A DNA stretch of 64,000 bases from Mesorhizobium sp. LHD-90 (GTDB lineage: Bacteria; Pseudomonadota; Alphaproteobacteria; Rhizobiales; Rhizobiaceae): positions 1 through 64,000 of the forward strand of contig NZ_JAVFVV010000011.1 in assembly GCF_030929505.1 (NCBI RefSeq), written 5' to 3'. The position numbers and the translations under genes were made by a program. Below the pieces are notes generated by a model, which saw only the letters and a list, made by a program, of their open reading frames with translations, was not told the DNA's origin and did no database searches. Positions 1 through 8,409 of the stretch are shown here, piece after piece (position 1 is the first letter of the stretch; every line of letters starts with the position of its first letter).

Positions 1-380
1 AAGCCGCTCGTCCATGACACAAGTCTCTCGCCATCCCATCGCCGGTCCTCCCGGCGGACAAGAAAACTGTCACCCATGCTTCAGGTCCATTCTGTTACCT
101 ATCTATCAGGGTCGGACACGGGCCACCTCTCCCCCATGAAGAATGGGGGAGAGGAGCGCTGGCCGCAAGGTTGGCGCCAATCGCTGAAGCTGCTCTCCTC
201 TCCCCCGGTCAGAGGGAGAGGTGGCCCGAAGGGCCGGTGAGGGGGGTGGTGCCGAGACGAACCGGCGAAGCCGGTTCGGATGGGATAGACCCCAATGCGT
301 CGGGCGCAAGTTCGTCGCGAGCCGGCCGTGATGGAATACGGTCAATGAACTTATTTAGCCGGCAAATCTCCGTCCGAAAT
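1..380. other. left-edge intergenic region
   Basis: No credible gene is visible. Two 19-base imperfect direct repeats (67-85 and 92-110, both starting CTGT and ending TCAGG, about 14 of 19 identical) precede a palindromic repeat (about 113-250). The small open frames here run through the palindrome on both strands and look like shadows. Confidence 0.5.
113..250. repeat. palindromic intergenic repeat, GGGCCACCTCTCCC family
   Basis: The arm GGGCCACCTCTCCC at 120-133 is matched by its reverse complement at 214-227, with smaller hairpins inside such as CTCCCCCAT/ATGGGGGAG. This has the layout of the dispersed palindromic elements found elsewhere in the window, but the sequence belongs to a different subfamily. 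Confidence 0.7.
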
Positions 381-722
381 TCAAGCAAGCGCCTGGTTTG
401 AACGGAAGAGCCTCAGCCAGGGGCCGGCGTGGAAGACGCTCATCAGCAGGTACATCGCCGTCATCCCGCTCAGCGGCGAGGCGCCGATGCAAAGCATCTC
501 GGCCGGACCGCCCAGCGTGCCGGTCAGCAACGCCATGAGCGCGAAGGTCGGCGCCGCGGCGAGCGCCAGTCCGTCGACCGCGCGCGGAGCCAGCCAGGCG
601 GCTGGCTTCGGAAGAGCCACGCCGCCGCCCGCGACCGGGAGCGACGGCCCGGCCGGCCGCAGCGCGGCGCCGCCGCGGCTGGCCTCGCGGCTGTCGGGGC
701 CGCCGCAACAGGGGTGGCTCAT
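381..722 (-). CDS. small putative membrane protein coupled to the DUF899 gene
   Basis: The product is 113 residues. Two hydrophobic stretches at about 50-70 and 84-100 suggest an inner-membrane protein; a CC pair lies near the N-terminus (residues 5-6). The start chosen is the ATG at 722 because it overlaps the TGA of the upstream DUF899 gene (ATGA), which points to translational coupling; longer frames upstream run inside that gene. The N-terminal 45 residues are low complexity (Gly/Pro/Ala). I recognise no family. The link with a thioredoxin-like protein is positional only. Confidence 0.6.
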   Translation of the reverse strand: MSHPCCGGPDSREASRGGAALRPAGPSLPVAGGGVALPKPAAWLAPRAVDGLALAAAPTFALMALLTGTLGGPAEMLCIGASPLSGMTAMYLLMSVFHAGPWLRLFRSNQALA

Positions 723-1501
723 GGCTTTGCGTCCTGGTTGCGGAAAGCCTTCTCGCCGGCGTCCGATATCTCGACCCACTTCTGGTCGGGGGCCGCGTCC
801 TCGACGTAGGAATCGTGCCAGTTCCACCACTTGTAGGTCTGGGTCTGAGGATAGCCGTCGGGTGAATCTTCCCACACCTCCTGGCGGCCGAGCGGCGTGA
901 TGTCGAGATAGTTCCACGTGCCGCCCATCTGCTCGTCGCCGCGGTTGTTGAGGTAATAGGTGCGGAAGACACGGTCACCGTCGCGGATGAACACGTTGGT
1001 GCCGTGCCATTCGTCGACGCCGAAATCCTTGTCGAAACTGTCGGTTACCGTGACCCACGGCATCTCCCAGCCCATGCGCTTCTTCAGCCCGGCGATGTCG
1101 GCCTGCGGCGCGCGCGAGGCGAAGACCAGCGTGGTGTCGCGGGCGTTGAGGTGGGCGACATGGGCGACCTGGTCGGCCACCATCGAGCAGCCCCGGCAGG
1201 CACGGTCCGGCCAGCCGTAGACGCCCGGCTCGTAGAAGGCGCGGTAGACGATGAGCTGGCGACGACCCTCGAACAGATCGAGAAGGGTCGCCTTGCCGTC
1301 CGGCCCCTCGAACACATAGTCGTTCCTGACCGCCATCCACGGCATCCGCCGGCGCTCGGCGGCAAGCGCGTCGCGGGCGCGGGTCTGAACCTTCTCTTTC
1401 ACGAGCAGCTTTTCGTGCGCCGCCTCCCACTCCTTGGGCGAGACGACGGGTGGGGTGTGCATGGTTGCGGCCTTGCGGCCGTTCGTGGCTGATGTAGTCA
1501 T
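719..1501 (-). CDS. DUF899 family thioredoxin-like protein
   Basis: The product is 260 residues and matches DUF899, a thioredoxin-fold family of uncertain function that is common in Proteobacteria and Actinobacteria. The core begins with a strand/loop around residues 60-90 and carries CRGC at 102-105, a CxxC pair at the usual redox position. The C-terminal third is rich in Trp and Tyr (for example YKWWNWHD), typical of the family. The ATG at 1501 has a strong AGGAGG-type ribosome site a few bases upstream. It is transcribed away from the regulator at 1644 across a 142-base gap and overlaps the next small gene by 4 bases. No signal peptide is seen, so it is probably cytoplasmic. A role in thiol redox or repair is inferred from the fold only. 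Confidence 0.85.
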   Translation of the reverse strand: MTTSATNGRKAATMHTPPVVSPKEWEAAHEKLLVKEKVQTRARDALAAERRRMPWMAVRNDYVFEGPDGKATLLDLFEGRRQLIVYRAFYEPGVYGWPDRACRGCSMVADQVAHVAHLNARDTTLVFASRAPQADIAGLKKRMGWEMPWVTVTDSFDKDFGVDEWHGTNVFIRDGDRVFRTYYLNNRGDEQMGGTWNYLDITPLGRQEVWEDSPDGYPQTQTYKWWNWHDSYVEDAAPDQKWVEISDAGEKAFRNQDAKP

Positions 1502-1643
1502 GGCAATATCCTCCTGGCTTGAGCGAATTTCGCGCCTCGATGCCGACGCGCTTCCAATTCGCTGCAACCGTCTGGTGTTGACAGTGAGATAGATTTGGCC
1601 GCGGAGACGGAAAGGTGCGAGTAACAAATCTGACGGGATTGCG

Positions 1644-2864
1644 ATGGACTCGCTGATCACGGCCGCGGCGCAAGCGCTCTCGGCCGGCGATCCGCTCGGC
1701 GCGCTGAAGCGGGTGGCGCTGCGCGACGATGCACCGGCATTGGCGCTGCGGGGCATCGCCATGGCGCAGCTCGGCGACTTCGCGCGCGCCAAGGCGCTGC
1801 TCAAAAGCGCGGCGCGCGCATTCGGCCCGAAGGAGGCGGTAGCGCGCGCCCGCTGCACCGTCGCCGAGGCCGAGATCGCACTCGTCTCGCGCGACCTCTC
1901 CTTCCCGGCCAAGGGGCTGGACGCGGCGCGCAGGACGCTCGAGGCGCATGGCGACCGGGTCAATGCCGCGCATGCCCGCAATCTCGAGGTGCGGCGCCTG
2001 CTGCTGATCGGCCGCCTCGACGAGGCCGAGCGGATGCTGGCCGCGCACGACTCGGTGCCGTTGCCACCGGCCTCGCGGGTTGCTCGCGAACTGGCGGCGG
2101 CCGGCATTGCGATCCGCCGCCTGCAGACGAAGGCGGCGCGCGCCGCGCTTGTCCGGGCCGGGCAGGCCGCGCGCCACGCGCATATCCCGGCGCTGACGGC
2201 GGAGGTCGAAAGCGCCGCGCAGGCGATGACCGCGCCGGCGGCAAGGCTGATCGCAGGCGGCACGCAACGGCCGCTTCTGCTCGACGAGGTCGAGGCGCTG
2301 CTGGCGTCGGGCGCGCTGGTCGTGGACGCCTGCCGCAACGTCGCGCGCCTCGACGGGGCCGTGGTGCCGCTGTCGACGCGCCCGGTGCTGTTTTCGCTGC
2401 TGCGCGCGCTGGGCGAGGCCTGGCCGGCCGACGTGCCGCGCAGCACGCTTATCGCCCGCGCCTTCCGGGGAAAGGACGCCGACGAATCGCACCGCGCGCG
2501 CCTGCGGGTCGAGATGGGGCGGTTGCGCGCCGAGCTGACGGGGCTGGCCGACGTGAGCGCCACCGGCGACGGTTTTGCGCTGGAGCCGCGCCATGACCGT
2601 GAGGTCGTGGTGCTGGCGCCGCCGGCCGACGAGCGGCATGCGCCGGTGCTCGCCCTGCTCGCCGACGGCGAGGCGTGGTCGAGTTCGGCGCTGGCGATCG
2701 CGCTGGGCGCCAGCGCGCGCACCGTGCAGCGAGCGCTGGAGCAGCTTGCGGCGGCGGGCAAGGCGCAGTCGTTCGGCCGCGGCCGGGCGCAGCGCTGGCT
2801 GACGCCGCCGGTGCCGGGTTTCCCGTCAGCCTTGTTACTCCCCGGGCCGCTGCCGAGCGACTAG
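1644..2864 (+). CDS. TPR-like/winged-helix transcriptional regulator
   Basis: The product is 406 residues and very rich in Ala, Arg and Leu. Residues 1-190 form repeated helix pairs resembling TPR units. Residues about 215-310 look like an OmpR-type winged-helix domain (a region near RPVLFSLLRAL followed by an arginine-rich helix). Residues about 325-395 contain a second winged helix whose recognition helix is near SARTVQRALEQL. A helical-repeat sensor joined to one or two DNA-binding domains fits a transcription regulator. It is divergent from the DUF899 gene and 34 bases upstream of the beta-propeller gene, so it probably controls one or both. The ligand is unknown. Confidence 0.7.
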   Translation: MDSLITAAAQALSAGDPLGALKRVALRDDAPALALRGIAMAQLGDFARAKALLKSAARAFGPKEAVARARCTVAEAEIALVSRDLSFPAKGLDAARRTLEAHGDRVNAAHARNLEVRRLLLIGRLDEAERMLAAHDSVPLPPASRVARELAAAGIAIRRLQTKAARAALVRAGQAARHAHIPALTAEVESAAQAMTAPAARLIAGGTQRPLLLDEVEALLASGALVVDACRNVARLDGAVVPLSTRPVLFSLLRALGEAWPADVPRSTLIARAFRGKDADESHRARLRVEMGRLRAELTGLADVSATGDGFALEPRHDREVVVLAPPADERHAPVLALLADGEAWSSSALAIALGASARTVQRALEQLAAAGKAQSFGRGRAQRWLTPPVPGFPSALLLPGPLPSD

Positions 2865-2898
2865 TGTCAAAAGCACAGCCATCACCAAGGACAGGACC

Positions 2899-3537
2899 AT
2901 GAAACAGTCAGTCGCCGAGATCCTAAGGGAATATGGGCCCTTTCCCGGGGTCGAGCACGTCGCCGGCGTCACCTTCGACGGCGAGCATGTCTGGTTCGCC
3001 TCGGGCGACAGGCTCAACGCCCTCGATCCGGCCAGCGGCAAGACGGTGCGCGCGATCGACGTCGCCGCGCATGCCGGAACGGCCTTCGACGGCCGGCATC
3101 TCTATCAGATCGCCGAGGATCGCATCCACAAGATCGATCCCCGCAGTGGCGCCGTGCTCGCCACCATCCCGGCGCCCGGCAGGGGCGGCGATTCGGGGCT
3201 GGCCTGGGCCGAAGGAGCTCTCTGGGTGGGCGAGTACCGGGCCCGCAAGATCCACCAGATCGACCCCGAGACCGGGGCGGTGCTGCGCACCATCGAGTCG
3301 AACCGCTTCGTCACCGGGGTGAGCTGGGTCGACGGCGAACTTTGGCACGCCACGTGGGAAGGCGACGAGAGCGACGTGCGGCGCATCGACCGCGAGACGG
3401 GCGAGATTCTGGAGCGGCTCGACATGCCGCCGGGAACAGCCGTGTCGGGGCTGGAATCCGATGGCGGCGACCGGTTCTTCTGCGGCGGCGGCAAGAGCGG
3501 GATGGTGCGGGCGATCCGCCGGCCCAAGAAGCGGTAG
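2899..3537 (+). CDS. beta-propeller protein, glutaminyl cyclotransferase/Vgb-like
   Basis: The product is 212 residues made of repeated blades with the pattern 'hydrophobic-W/F..G-.L-...-I..IDP.TG..L..I' (for example at about residues 45-60, 72-90 and 115-135). This resembles glutamine cyclotransferase or virginiamycin B lyase-like propellers. It has no obvious signal peptide, unlike plant-type cyclotransferases, and is shorter than full propeller enzymes, so enzymatic activity is uncertain. An AGGACAGGACC stretch precedes the ATG. It lies 34 bases after the regulator and is likely co-transcribed with it. Confidence 0.65.
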   Translation: MKQSVAEILREYGPFPGVEHVAGVTFDGEHVWFASGDRLNALDPASGKTVRAIDVAAHAGTAFDGRHLYQIAEDRIHKIDPRSGAVLATIPAPGRGGDSGLAWAEGALWVGEYRARKIHQIDPETGAVLRTIESNRFVTGVSWVDGELWHATWEGDESDVRRIDRETGEILERLDMPPGTAVSGLESDGGDRFFCGGGKSGMVRAIRRPKKR

Positions 3538-3740
3538 TCGGACGACCGCAGCCATGCGGCACAAAAGCCCCATCACATCAACGGTTGTTTGCTTCGACCG
3601 TCGGGCGGATGTCGCACGAGCGCCTGTCACGCGTCGAATTCACGCGAGCTTGTCCGGGCCATGGTGCCATTCTGCCTGCCAGCCCTCCTGGATCGGAAGG
3701 CGCGCAACCGCCGGGACGCCGGCCTCCGAGGGATGTGCCG

Positions 3741-4799
3741 ATGTCGCGACTGGTGCTGGTCTACGAACCGGAAGACGCCTGCCGAACGCGCCTCGCCCGG
3801 CAGGGTTTTCCCCCGCACCACGCCCTCGAAATCTCTTCCTACCTGGCCCAAAGCACCGATCTCGCGCTCGAATTTCCGGCCATCGACAAGGCCTGCGCGG
3901 CACGTGGCGTCGACTTTGTGCCGGTGCCGCTCGACGAGGCCCGGTCGGTCCTGACCGGTGTGGACCCGGCTGCGACGCTAGTGTGGACGCTGACCGACGG
4001 CATCGCCTATTTCCGCGGCGGCGCGGCGCCAGCAATGGCCCGGCTTGGCGGCCTGCACACCATCGGCGCCGACGATTCGCTGTTCGCGCTCTGCCAGGAC
4101 AAGTTCCGTTCAGGCGCGGTGCTCTCCGCGCTTGGCCTGCCCGTGCCGCCCGCCGGCCTGGCGCGCGACGGAAAATGGCTGGTGGAACCGCCGGTTTCGT
4201 CGTCTGGCTATTTCGTCAAGCCGAACCGGCTCGGCGCCAAGATCGGCATCTGGCCGGATTCTCGCTGCCGTCGCGCCGAGGACGCGCTGGAACTCAGCCG
4301 CCGCGTCCATTCCGCCTATCGCGACGATGTCGTGGTGCAGCCCTATGTTGCGGGCCGTAACGTGCGCGCCAGTTTCCTCGGCGTCGATCCCGATGCCGGT
4401 GTCGAAGCACTGGGTGTTTTCTTCGTCGACTCTGGCGGGGATTTCCAGACCATGGCCGATTCGATGGCGCTCTATGGCGACACCGGGGCCGCCGCCAAGG
4501 CGGCAGATGCCTATGACGAACCGGATCTCGTTCCGGTTGCTGCGAGTCAGCCAGGGGCCGATCGGCGTATCCGCGAGATTGCCCGGGCGCTTATGGAGGC
4601 GCTCGGCGTCAAGGACGTGTTCTCGATGGATTTCCGGGTCGAAGCCGACGATACGGTGCATCTCATCGAGTTCGAGGTGTGCCCCGGTCTGCCCTGTTTC
4701 GATTTCCGCGCCTATTGCCGGTCGCAATGGGGGCTTTCGCTTCCGGACGCGATGGCCGAGACGGCGGCGCGGCGGCTTATGGCAGCCGCCTCAACCTGA
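3741..4799 (+). CDS. ATP-grasp family protein, D-Ala-D-Ala ligase-like
   Basis: The product is 352 residues from the ATG at 3741. Features expected of ATP-grasp ligases are present: a lysine at 121 in the segment before the first nucleotide-binding loop, YFVKPNRLGAKIG at about 157-169 (Lys160 as the nucleotide lysine), an Arg-rich strand after VQPYVAGRNVRA, and a C-terminal metal-binding strand. In that strand the usual E-x-N is E-F-E, followed by CPG, so one metal ligand appears to be Glu rather than Asn. It probably joins a carboxylate to an amine or thiol using ATP; the substrate is not predictable. A longer in-frame start exists at about 3609, but that extension does not look like the family. 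Confidence 0.75.
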   Translation: MSRLVLVYEPEDACRTRLARQGFPPHHALEISSYLAQSTDLALEFPAIDKACAARGVDFVPVPLDEARSVLTGVDPAATLVWTLTDGIAYFRGGAAPAMARLGGLHTIGADDSLFALCQDKFRSGAVLSALGLPVPPAGLARDGKWLVEPPVSSSGYFVKPNRLGAKIGIWPDSRCRRAEDALELSRRVHSAYRDDVVVQPYVAGRNVRASFLGVDPDAGVEALGVFFVDSGGDFQTMADSMALYGDTGAAAKAADAYDEPDLVPVAASQPGADRRIREIARALMEALGVKDVFSMDFRVEADDTVHLIEFEVCPGLPCFDFRAYCRSQWGLSLPDAMAETAARRLMAAAST

Positions 4800-4927
4800 A
4801 CGGTCACGCACGCCGGACAAGATGCGACCATTGAACCGGCTGTCAGAACTCGCGGCCAAGCTTCGCGTCGACCGAATGCCGGTTGGCGCCGCGCACCGCG
4901 AAGAAGATCAAGATCGCCGTCCAGGGT

Positions 4928-5926
4928 TCATCCCGCGATCCGCTCATAGAGTTCCCTGGATACCGTGATGCCGTGTCTCTCGGCCCGCTCGCGCGCCTTT
5001 GCCTTCGCCGGTCCGGGAACATGAACGCCATAGCTGCCGGACAACCGCGACAGTTGCGCGGCCATGCGCGTGGCAAAATCCGGATCGACCAGCGCCGGTG
5101 CGATGGCCAGCACGAACAGGCCGGTGCCGGGGTTTTCGCTGCCTTTCGAGATGGACGCGGCGTCGAGCGACCATTTCGCGCCGGAAACGCCAGCAGACAG
5201 CACCTCCACCATCAGCGCCAGGTTGGCGCCACGCGCTCCTCCGAAAGCAAGCAGTGCGCCGGCCATCGCCTTTTCCGGATCGGTTGTCGGGTTGCCGTCG
5301 GCGTCGAGCGCCCAGCCGGACGGAATCGGCCGATTTTCCCGCGCCGCCTGCCTGACGTTGACGAAAGCGGTGGCGCTCGACGACTGGTCGATCAAGAGCG
5401 GCGGGCCGCCGGCGACGGGCGCCGCGAAGGCCATCGGATTGGTGCAATAGACCGGCCGCGTGGCGCCGGAGCCGGCCAACAGGGCGGGCCCGTTGGTGGC
5501 AGCCAACCCGACCAGTCCCACTTCGGCCAGCCGCGCGGCAAAGGGCCCTAGCGCGCCGCAAGTATAGGCGTTTTTCTGGACGAACAGCGCCAGCCCGAAA
5601 CTTTTCGCAGTGGCGACGAGATCGTCGAAGGCACGGTCGAAGCCGGGATGCGCCGCGCCGCCCCGGGCGTCGGACAGGATGATGGCCGGCGCCGGGCGGG
5701 TGATGAGCGGCGTCGCTCGACCGTCGATGCGGCCTTCGCGCAGCGACGCAAGGTAGTCGATGAAGTGCCCGAGGCCGACGGAGGCCTGACCTTCCGCCTC
5801 GGCCCGTACTGCCGCCACCGCGATCGACCGCGCCAGTTCCGGATTGGCGCCAGCCCGTATGGCGGCCTCTTCGCAGAGGTCGCGGGCCTTGCCGATCGTA
5901 AGGGTCACGGTGTTCGTGTCGGTCAT
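4928..5926 (-). CDS. Ldh family (malate/lactate-type) NAD(P)-dependent oxidoreductase
   Basis: The product is 332 residues of the Ldh_2 superfamily (malate/L-lactate dehydrogenase, ureidoglycolate dehydrogenase, DpkA-type pyrroline/piperideine-2-carboxylate reductase). The family is NAD(P)-dependent and not related to classical Rossmann lactate dehydrogenases. The likely catalytic His is H54 in GLGHFIDY; the usual S-H-G motif is altered here. The cofactor region runs through GLAATNGP and YCTNPMAFAAP. The start ATG overlaps the TGA of the upstream permease gene (ATGA), and it is the last gene of the importer operon. Context therefore suggests it processes the imported solute. A cyclic imino acid or D-amino-acid route is plausible, but ureidoglycolate or another 2-hydroxy acid cannot be excluded. 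Confidence 0.85.
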   Translation of the reverse strand: MTDTNTVTLTIGKARDLCEEAAIRAGANPELARSIAVAAVRAEAEGQASVGLGHFIDYLASLREGRIDGRATPLITRPAPAIILSDARGGAAHPGFDRAFDDLVATAKSFGLALFVQKNAYTCGALGPFAARLAEVGLVGLAATNGPALLAGSGATRPVYCTNPMAFAAPVAGGPPLLIDQSSSATAFVNVRQAARENRPIPSGWALDADGNPTTDPEKAMAGALLAFGGARGANLALMVEVLSAGVSGAKWSLDAASISKGSENPGTGLFVLAIAPALVDPDFATRMAAQLSRLSGSYGVHVPGPAKAKARERAERHGITVSRELYERIAG

Positions 5927-6735
5927 CCGAGCCTCACGGGAATGCGTGACTCCAGCTTGCGCAGGAGCAGGACGAGAATGCCGGTGATCGTCAGATAGAC
6001 GAGCGACAGCAGCAGCAGCGGTTCGTAGATGATGTAGGTTTCCTGTCGGACGCGGGAGGCCACGCCATAGATTTCCATCATGGTGATCGTGGCCACCAGC
6101 GGCGTCGCCTTGAGCTGCAGGATCGTCTCGCCGGCCAGCGTCGGCAGCGCCCTTTGCAGCGCCTGTTTCAGCCAGATGCGGCGGAAGATGGTGAAGCGCG
6201 ACATGCCGAAAGCGCGCCCGGCCTCGAGCTGGCCGCGCGGCACGCCGGCGAATGCGCCGCGCATCACCTCGCCCTCATATCCGGCGTAGGAGAGCGTCAG
6301 CGCGAGCAGGCCGTAGGGCCATGCCTGGCGCAGGATCGGCCACAGGAACGACTCCCGTATCCAGGGATACTGCGCAGACAGCGCCCCAAGCCCGAAATAA
6401 AGCAGCCAGAGTTGCAGCAGCAGCGGCGTGCCGCGGATGATGGTGCAGAACACCAGTGCCGGCACGCTGAGGATTTTTGGGCCGGTCACCTGCACGAAAC
6501 CCAGCGGTATGGCGAGAGCCAGTCCGAACGCGCATGACAGCACGAGCAGCCAGATCGTGCGCCAGATGCCCTGCGCGGCAAGGCCGAGATAGTTCGGCAC
6601 CCAATCCCAGCGCAACGCGAAGATGCAATAGACAACGATCGCCAGCGCGATCAGGATCAGCACGATGCGATGCGGCTGCAGCCAGCCGAGCGCGCGCTGA
6701 TATCGGGTTCCGTCGATCAGCGCCGTATCCGCCAT
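5923..6735 (-). CDS. polar amino-acid ABC transporter permease (HisM/OccM type)
   Basis: The product is 270 residues with about five membrane helices and the ATPase-contact EAA loop at about 171-192 (LEAGRAFGMSRFTIFRRIW). This belongs to the HisMQ family of inner-membrane permeases. The ATG at 6735 was chosen because it overlaps the upstream stop as TGATG and has GGAG seven bases before it; an in-frame TTG one codon earlier is also possible. The N-terminus carries a 20-25 residue extension before the first helix, as in other OccM/ArtM proteins. The pair of permeases forms the channel for the solute delivered by the binding protein at 7573. Confidence 0.92.
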   Translation of the reverse strand: MADTALIDGTRYQRALGWLQPHRIVLILIALAIVVYCIFALRWDWVPNYLGLAAQGIWRTIWLLVLSCAFGLALAIPLGFVQVTGPKILSVPALVFCTIIRGTPLLLQLWLLYFGLGALSAQYPWIRESFLWPILRQAWPYGLLALTLSYAGYEGEVMRGAFAGVPRGQLEAGRAFGMSRFTIFRRIWLKQALQRALPTLAGETILQLKATPLVATITMMEIYGVASRVRQETYIIYEPLLLLSLVYLTITGILVLLLRKLESRIPVRLG

Positions 6736-7484
6736 CAATGCGCTCCGGCCAGAGCGGGCATGCCGCGCCGCGCCCAGCGTTCGATGCGGGCGATGATGAC
6801 ATTGGAGAGCAGCGTCAGCGCCAGATAAAGCGCGCCGGCCGCCGTGAAGAAGGTCAGATAGGCTTTCGTCGCACTGCCTGCGTTGCGCGCCATCTGCGTC
6901 AGTTCATCGACGCCGATGAGCGCCAGCAGCGCCGTCTCCTTGGTGGCGATCAGCCAGAGATTGGCGAGCCCGGGAATGGCAAAGGGCAGCATGGCGGGAA
7001 TGGTGATGCGCCGCAGCATCAAACCGGGCGGCATGCCGTAGGCGCGCGCCGCCTCGACCTGGCCCTGCGGGATCGCAAGGATCGCGCCACGCAACACTTC
7101 CGTCGAATAGGCGCCCTGCACGACGCCGAGAACGCCGATGCCGGCAGGAATGCCGCCGATGTCGATCGGCCCCCAGCCGGCCGCCGCCAGTGCCTGGTTG
7201 ATCAGGTCGGTGCCGGCATAAAAGATAATCAGGATGAGCACCAGGTCCGGGATGGCGCGGACCAGTGTCGTGTAGATCGCCAGCAGGTCGCGAACGACCG
7301 GACCGCCATAGAGCTTGCCATAGGCGCCGCAGATGCCGATCAACAGCCCCAGGCTGAACGCGCCGACGGCGACGATGACGGAATTCCGCAGCCCATAGAG
7401 CAGGCTGGCTCCACGCCCGAAACTGCCGAACGACAGCAGTTCGAGGGTGCTGGCGCCGAAGAGCGATGTGAGAACGTCGTGCAG
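6735..7484 (-). CDS. polar amino-acid ABC transporter permease (HisQ/OccQ type), probable CTG start
   Basis: The product is 249 residues if started at the CTG at 7484. The frame is open upstream to a stop at 7529-7527, but it holds no ATG, GTG or TTG before the TTG at 7343, which would remove the first membrane helix. The CTG has GGAGGG six bases upstream and gives an N-terminus beginning HDVLTSLFG followed by a helix, which is normal for HisQ proteins. The EAA loop is near the segment QVEAARAYGMPPGLMLRRI. An automated caller restricted to ATG/GTG/TTG would truncate it to 202 residues. It partners the HisM-type permease that follows. Confidence 0.88.
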   Translation of the reverse strand: MHDVLTSLFGASTLELLSFGSFGRGASLLYGLRNSVIVAVGAFSLGLLIGICGAYGKLYGGPVVRDLLAIYTTLVRAIPDLVLILIIFYAGTDLINQALAAAGWGPIDIGGIPAGIGVLGVVQGAYSTEVLRGAILAIPQGQVEAARAYGMPPGLMLRRITIPAMLPFAIPGLANLWLIATKETALLALIGVDELTQMARNAGSATKAYLTFFTAAGALYLALTLLSNVIIARIERWARRGMPALAGAH

Positions 7485-7572
7485 AAGCTGCCCTCCGGTC
7501 CGATGCCCGATCGATCCTCCGAGCGGTCAAGGGACGCGGCCGGTCGGGCTGCGTTCCTTGACGATGGCGGGA

Positions 7573-8364
7573 TCAGTTCGACTGCGCCGCCGCGCCGTAG
7601 ACGTCGAAGTCGAAATATTTCTTGGTGATCTCGGCATATTTGCCGTTGTCGCGGATCGCCTTGATGCCGGCGTTGATCTTGTCCTTCAGTGCCGCGTCAT
7701 CCTTGCGCAAGCCGGCGCCGACGCCGGGCCCAAGCACTTCGTCATCGGGGGCGACGTAGCCCTTGAGATCGCAGCAGGCCTTGCCGCCGTCCGACTTCAG
7801 GAAAGCGTCGAGCGCGATCGAATCCGCCTGAGTGGCGTCGATGCGGCCGGCGGAGAGATCCTGGTTGGCCTCGTCCTGGGTCTGGTATTCCTTGATCTCG
7901 GCCGCCTCGGTGAAGTGCTTCTTGGCATAGGCGGCATGCACGGTCGACACCTGCACGCCGACGATCTTGCCCTTCAGCCCTTCCGGCGAAGCATCGAACT
8001 TCTGGTCCTTCGAGCCGATCACGGCGGTCGGCGTGTTATAATATTTGTCGGAGAAGTCGATGGTCTTCTTGCGCTCGTCGGTGATCGACATGGAGTTCAT
8101 GATCGCGTCGATCTTCTTCGAGGTCAGCGCCGGGATCAGGCCGTCCCACGGGATCGGCGTCAGCACGCAGTCCAGCTTCTGCTCGGCGCAGATGGCGTTG
8201 ACGATCTCGACTTCCCACCCGCCCCAGTTGCCGGAAGCGTCCTGCGAATAGAAGGGCGGATAGGCCTCCGGCGAAAAGCCCACCTTGACCTGCTCTGCCT
8301 GCGCCGCGCCGGCGCCGAGGACCAGGCCCACAGCCGTGGCAAGGACTGCCAACATCTTGTTCAT
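7573..8364 (-). CDS. periplasmic amino-acid-binding protein of ABC importer
   Basis: The product is 263 residues with a Sec signal peptide (lysine at residue 3, hydrophobic core to about 20, cleavage after AQA). The mature protein has the SBP_bac_3 fold seen in His, Lys/Arg/Orn and opine binding proteins: EAYPPFYS near the start, GWEVEIVNAIC, WDGLIPALTSKKIDAI and a MSIT-DER-IDFSD block. A pair of Cys (CC in KACCDLKG) is suited to a disulfide. The ATG at 8364 was preferred; a TTG two codons upstream is also in frame. The solute cannot be named from sequence alone. Confidence 0.93.
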   Translation of the reverse strand: MNKMLAVLATAVGLVLGAGAAQAEQVKVGFSPEAYPPFYSQDASGNWGGWEVEIVNAICAEQKLDCVLTPIPWDGLIPALTSKKIDAIMNSMSITDERKKTIDFSDKYYNTPTAVIGSKDQKFDASPEGLKGKIVGVQVSTVHAAYAKKHFTEAAEIKEYQTQDEANQDLSAGRIDATQADSIALDAFLKSDGGKACCDLKGYVAPDDEVLGPGVGAGLRKDDAALKDKINAGIKAIRDNGKYAEITKKYFDFDVYGAAAQSN

Positions 8365-8409
8365 GTTCAAGAATCTCCCATTTTTGTCGTTGGTGTTCCT
8401 TCCCCCGCC

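Noticed and set aside
719-2761. A 680-codon minus-strand open frame covering the regulator gene at 1644
   Set aside because: Only its final third is the DUF899 protein; the upstream part is the antisense of a GC-rich gene, low in complexity and rich in Ser/Arg/Ala.
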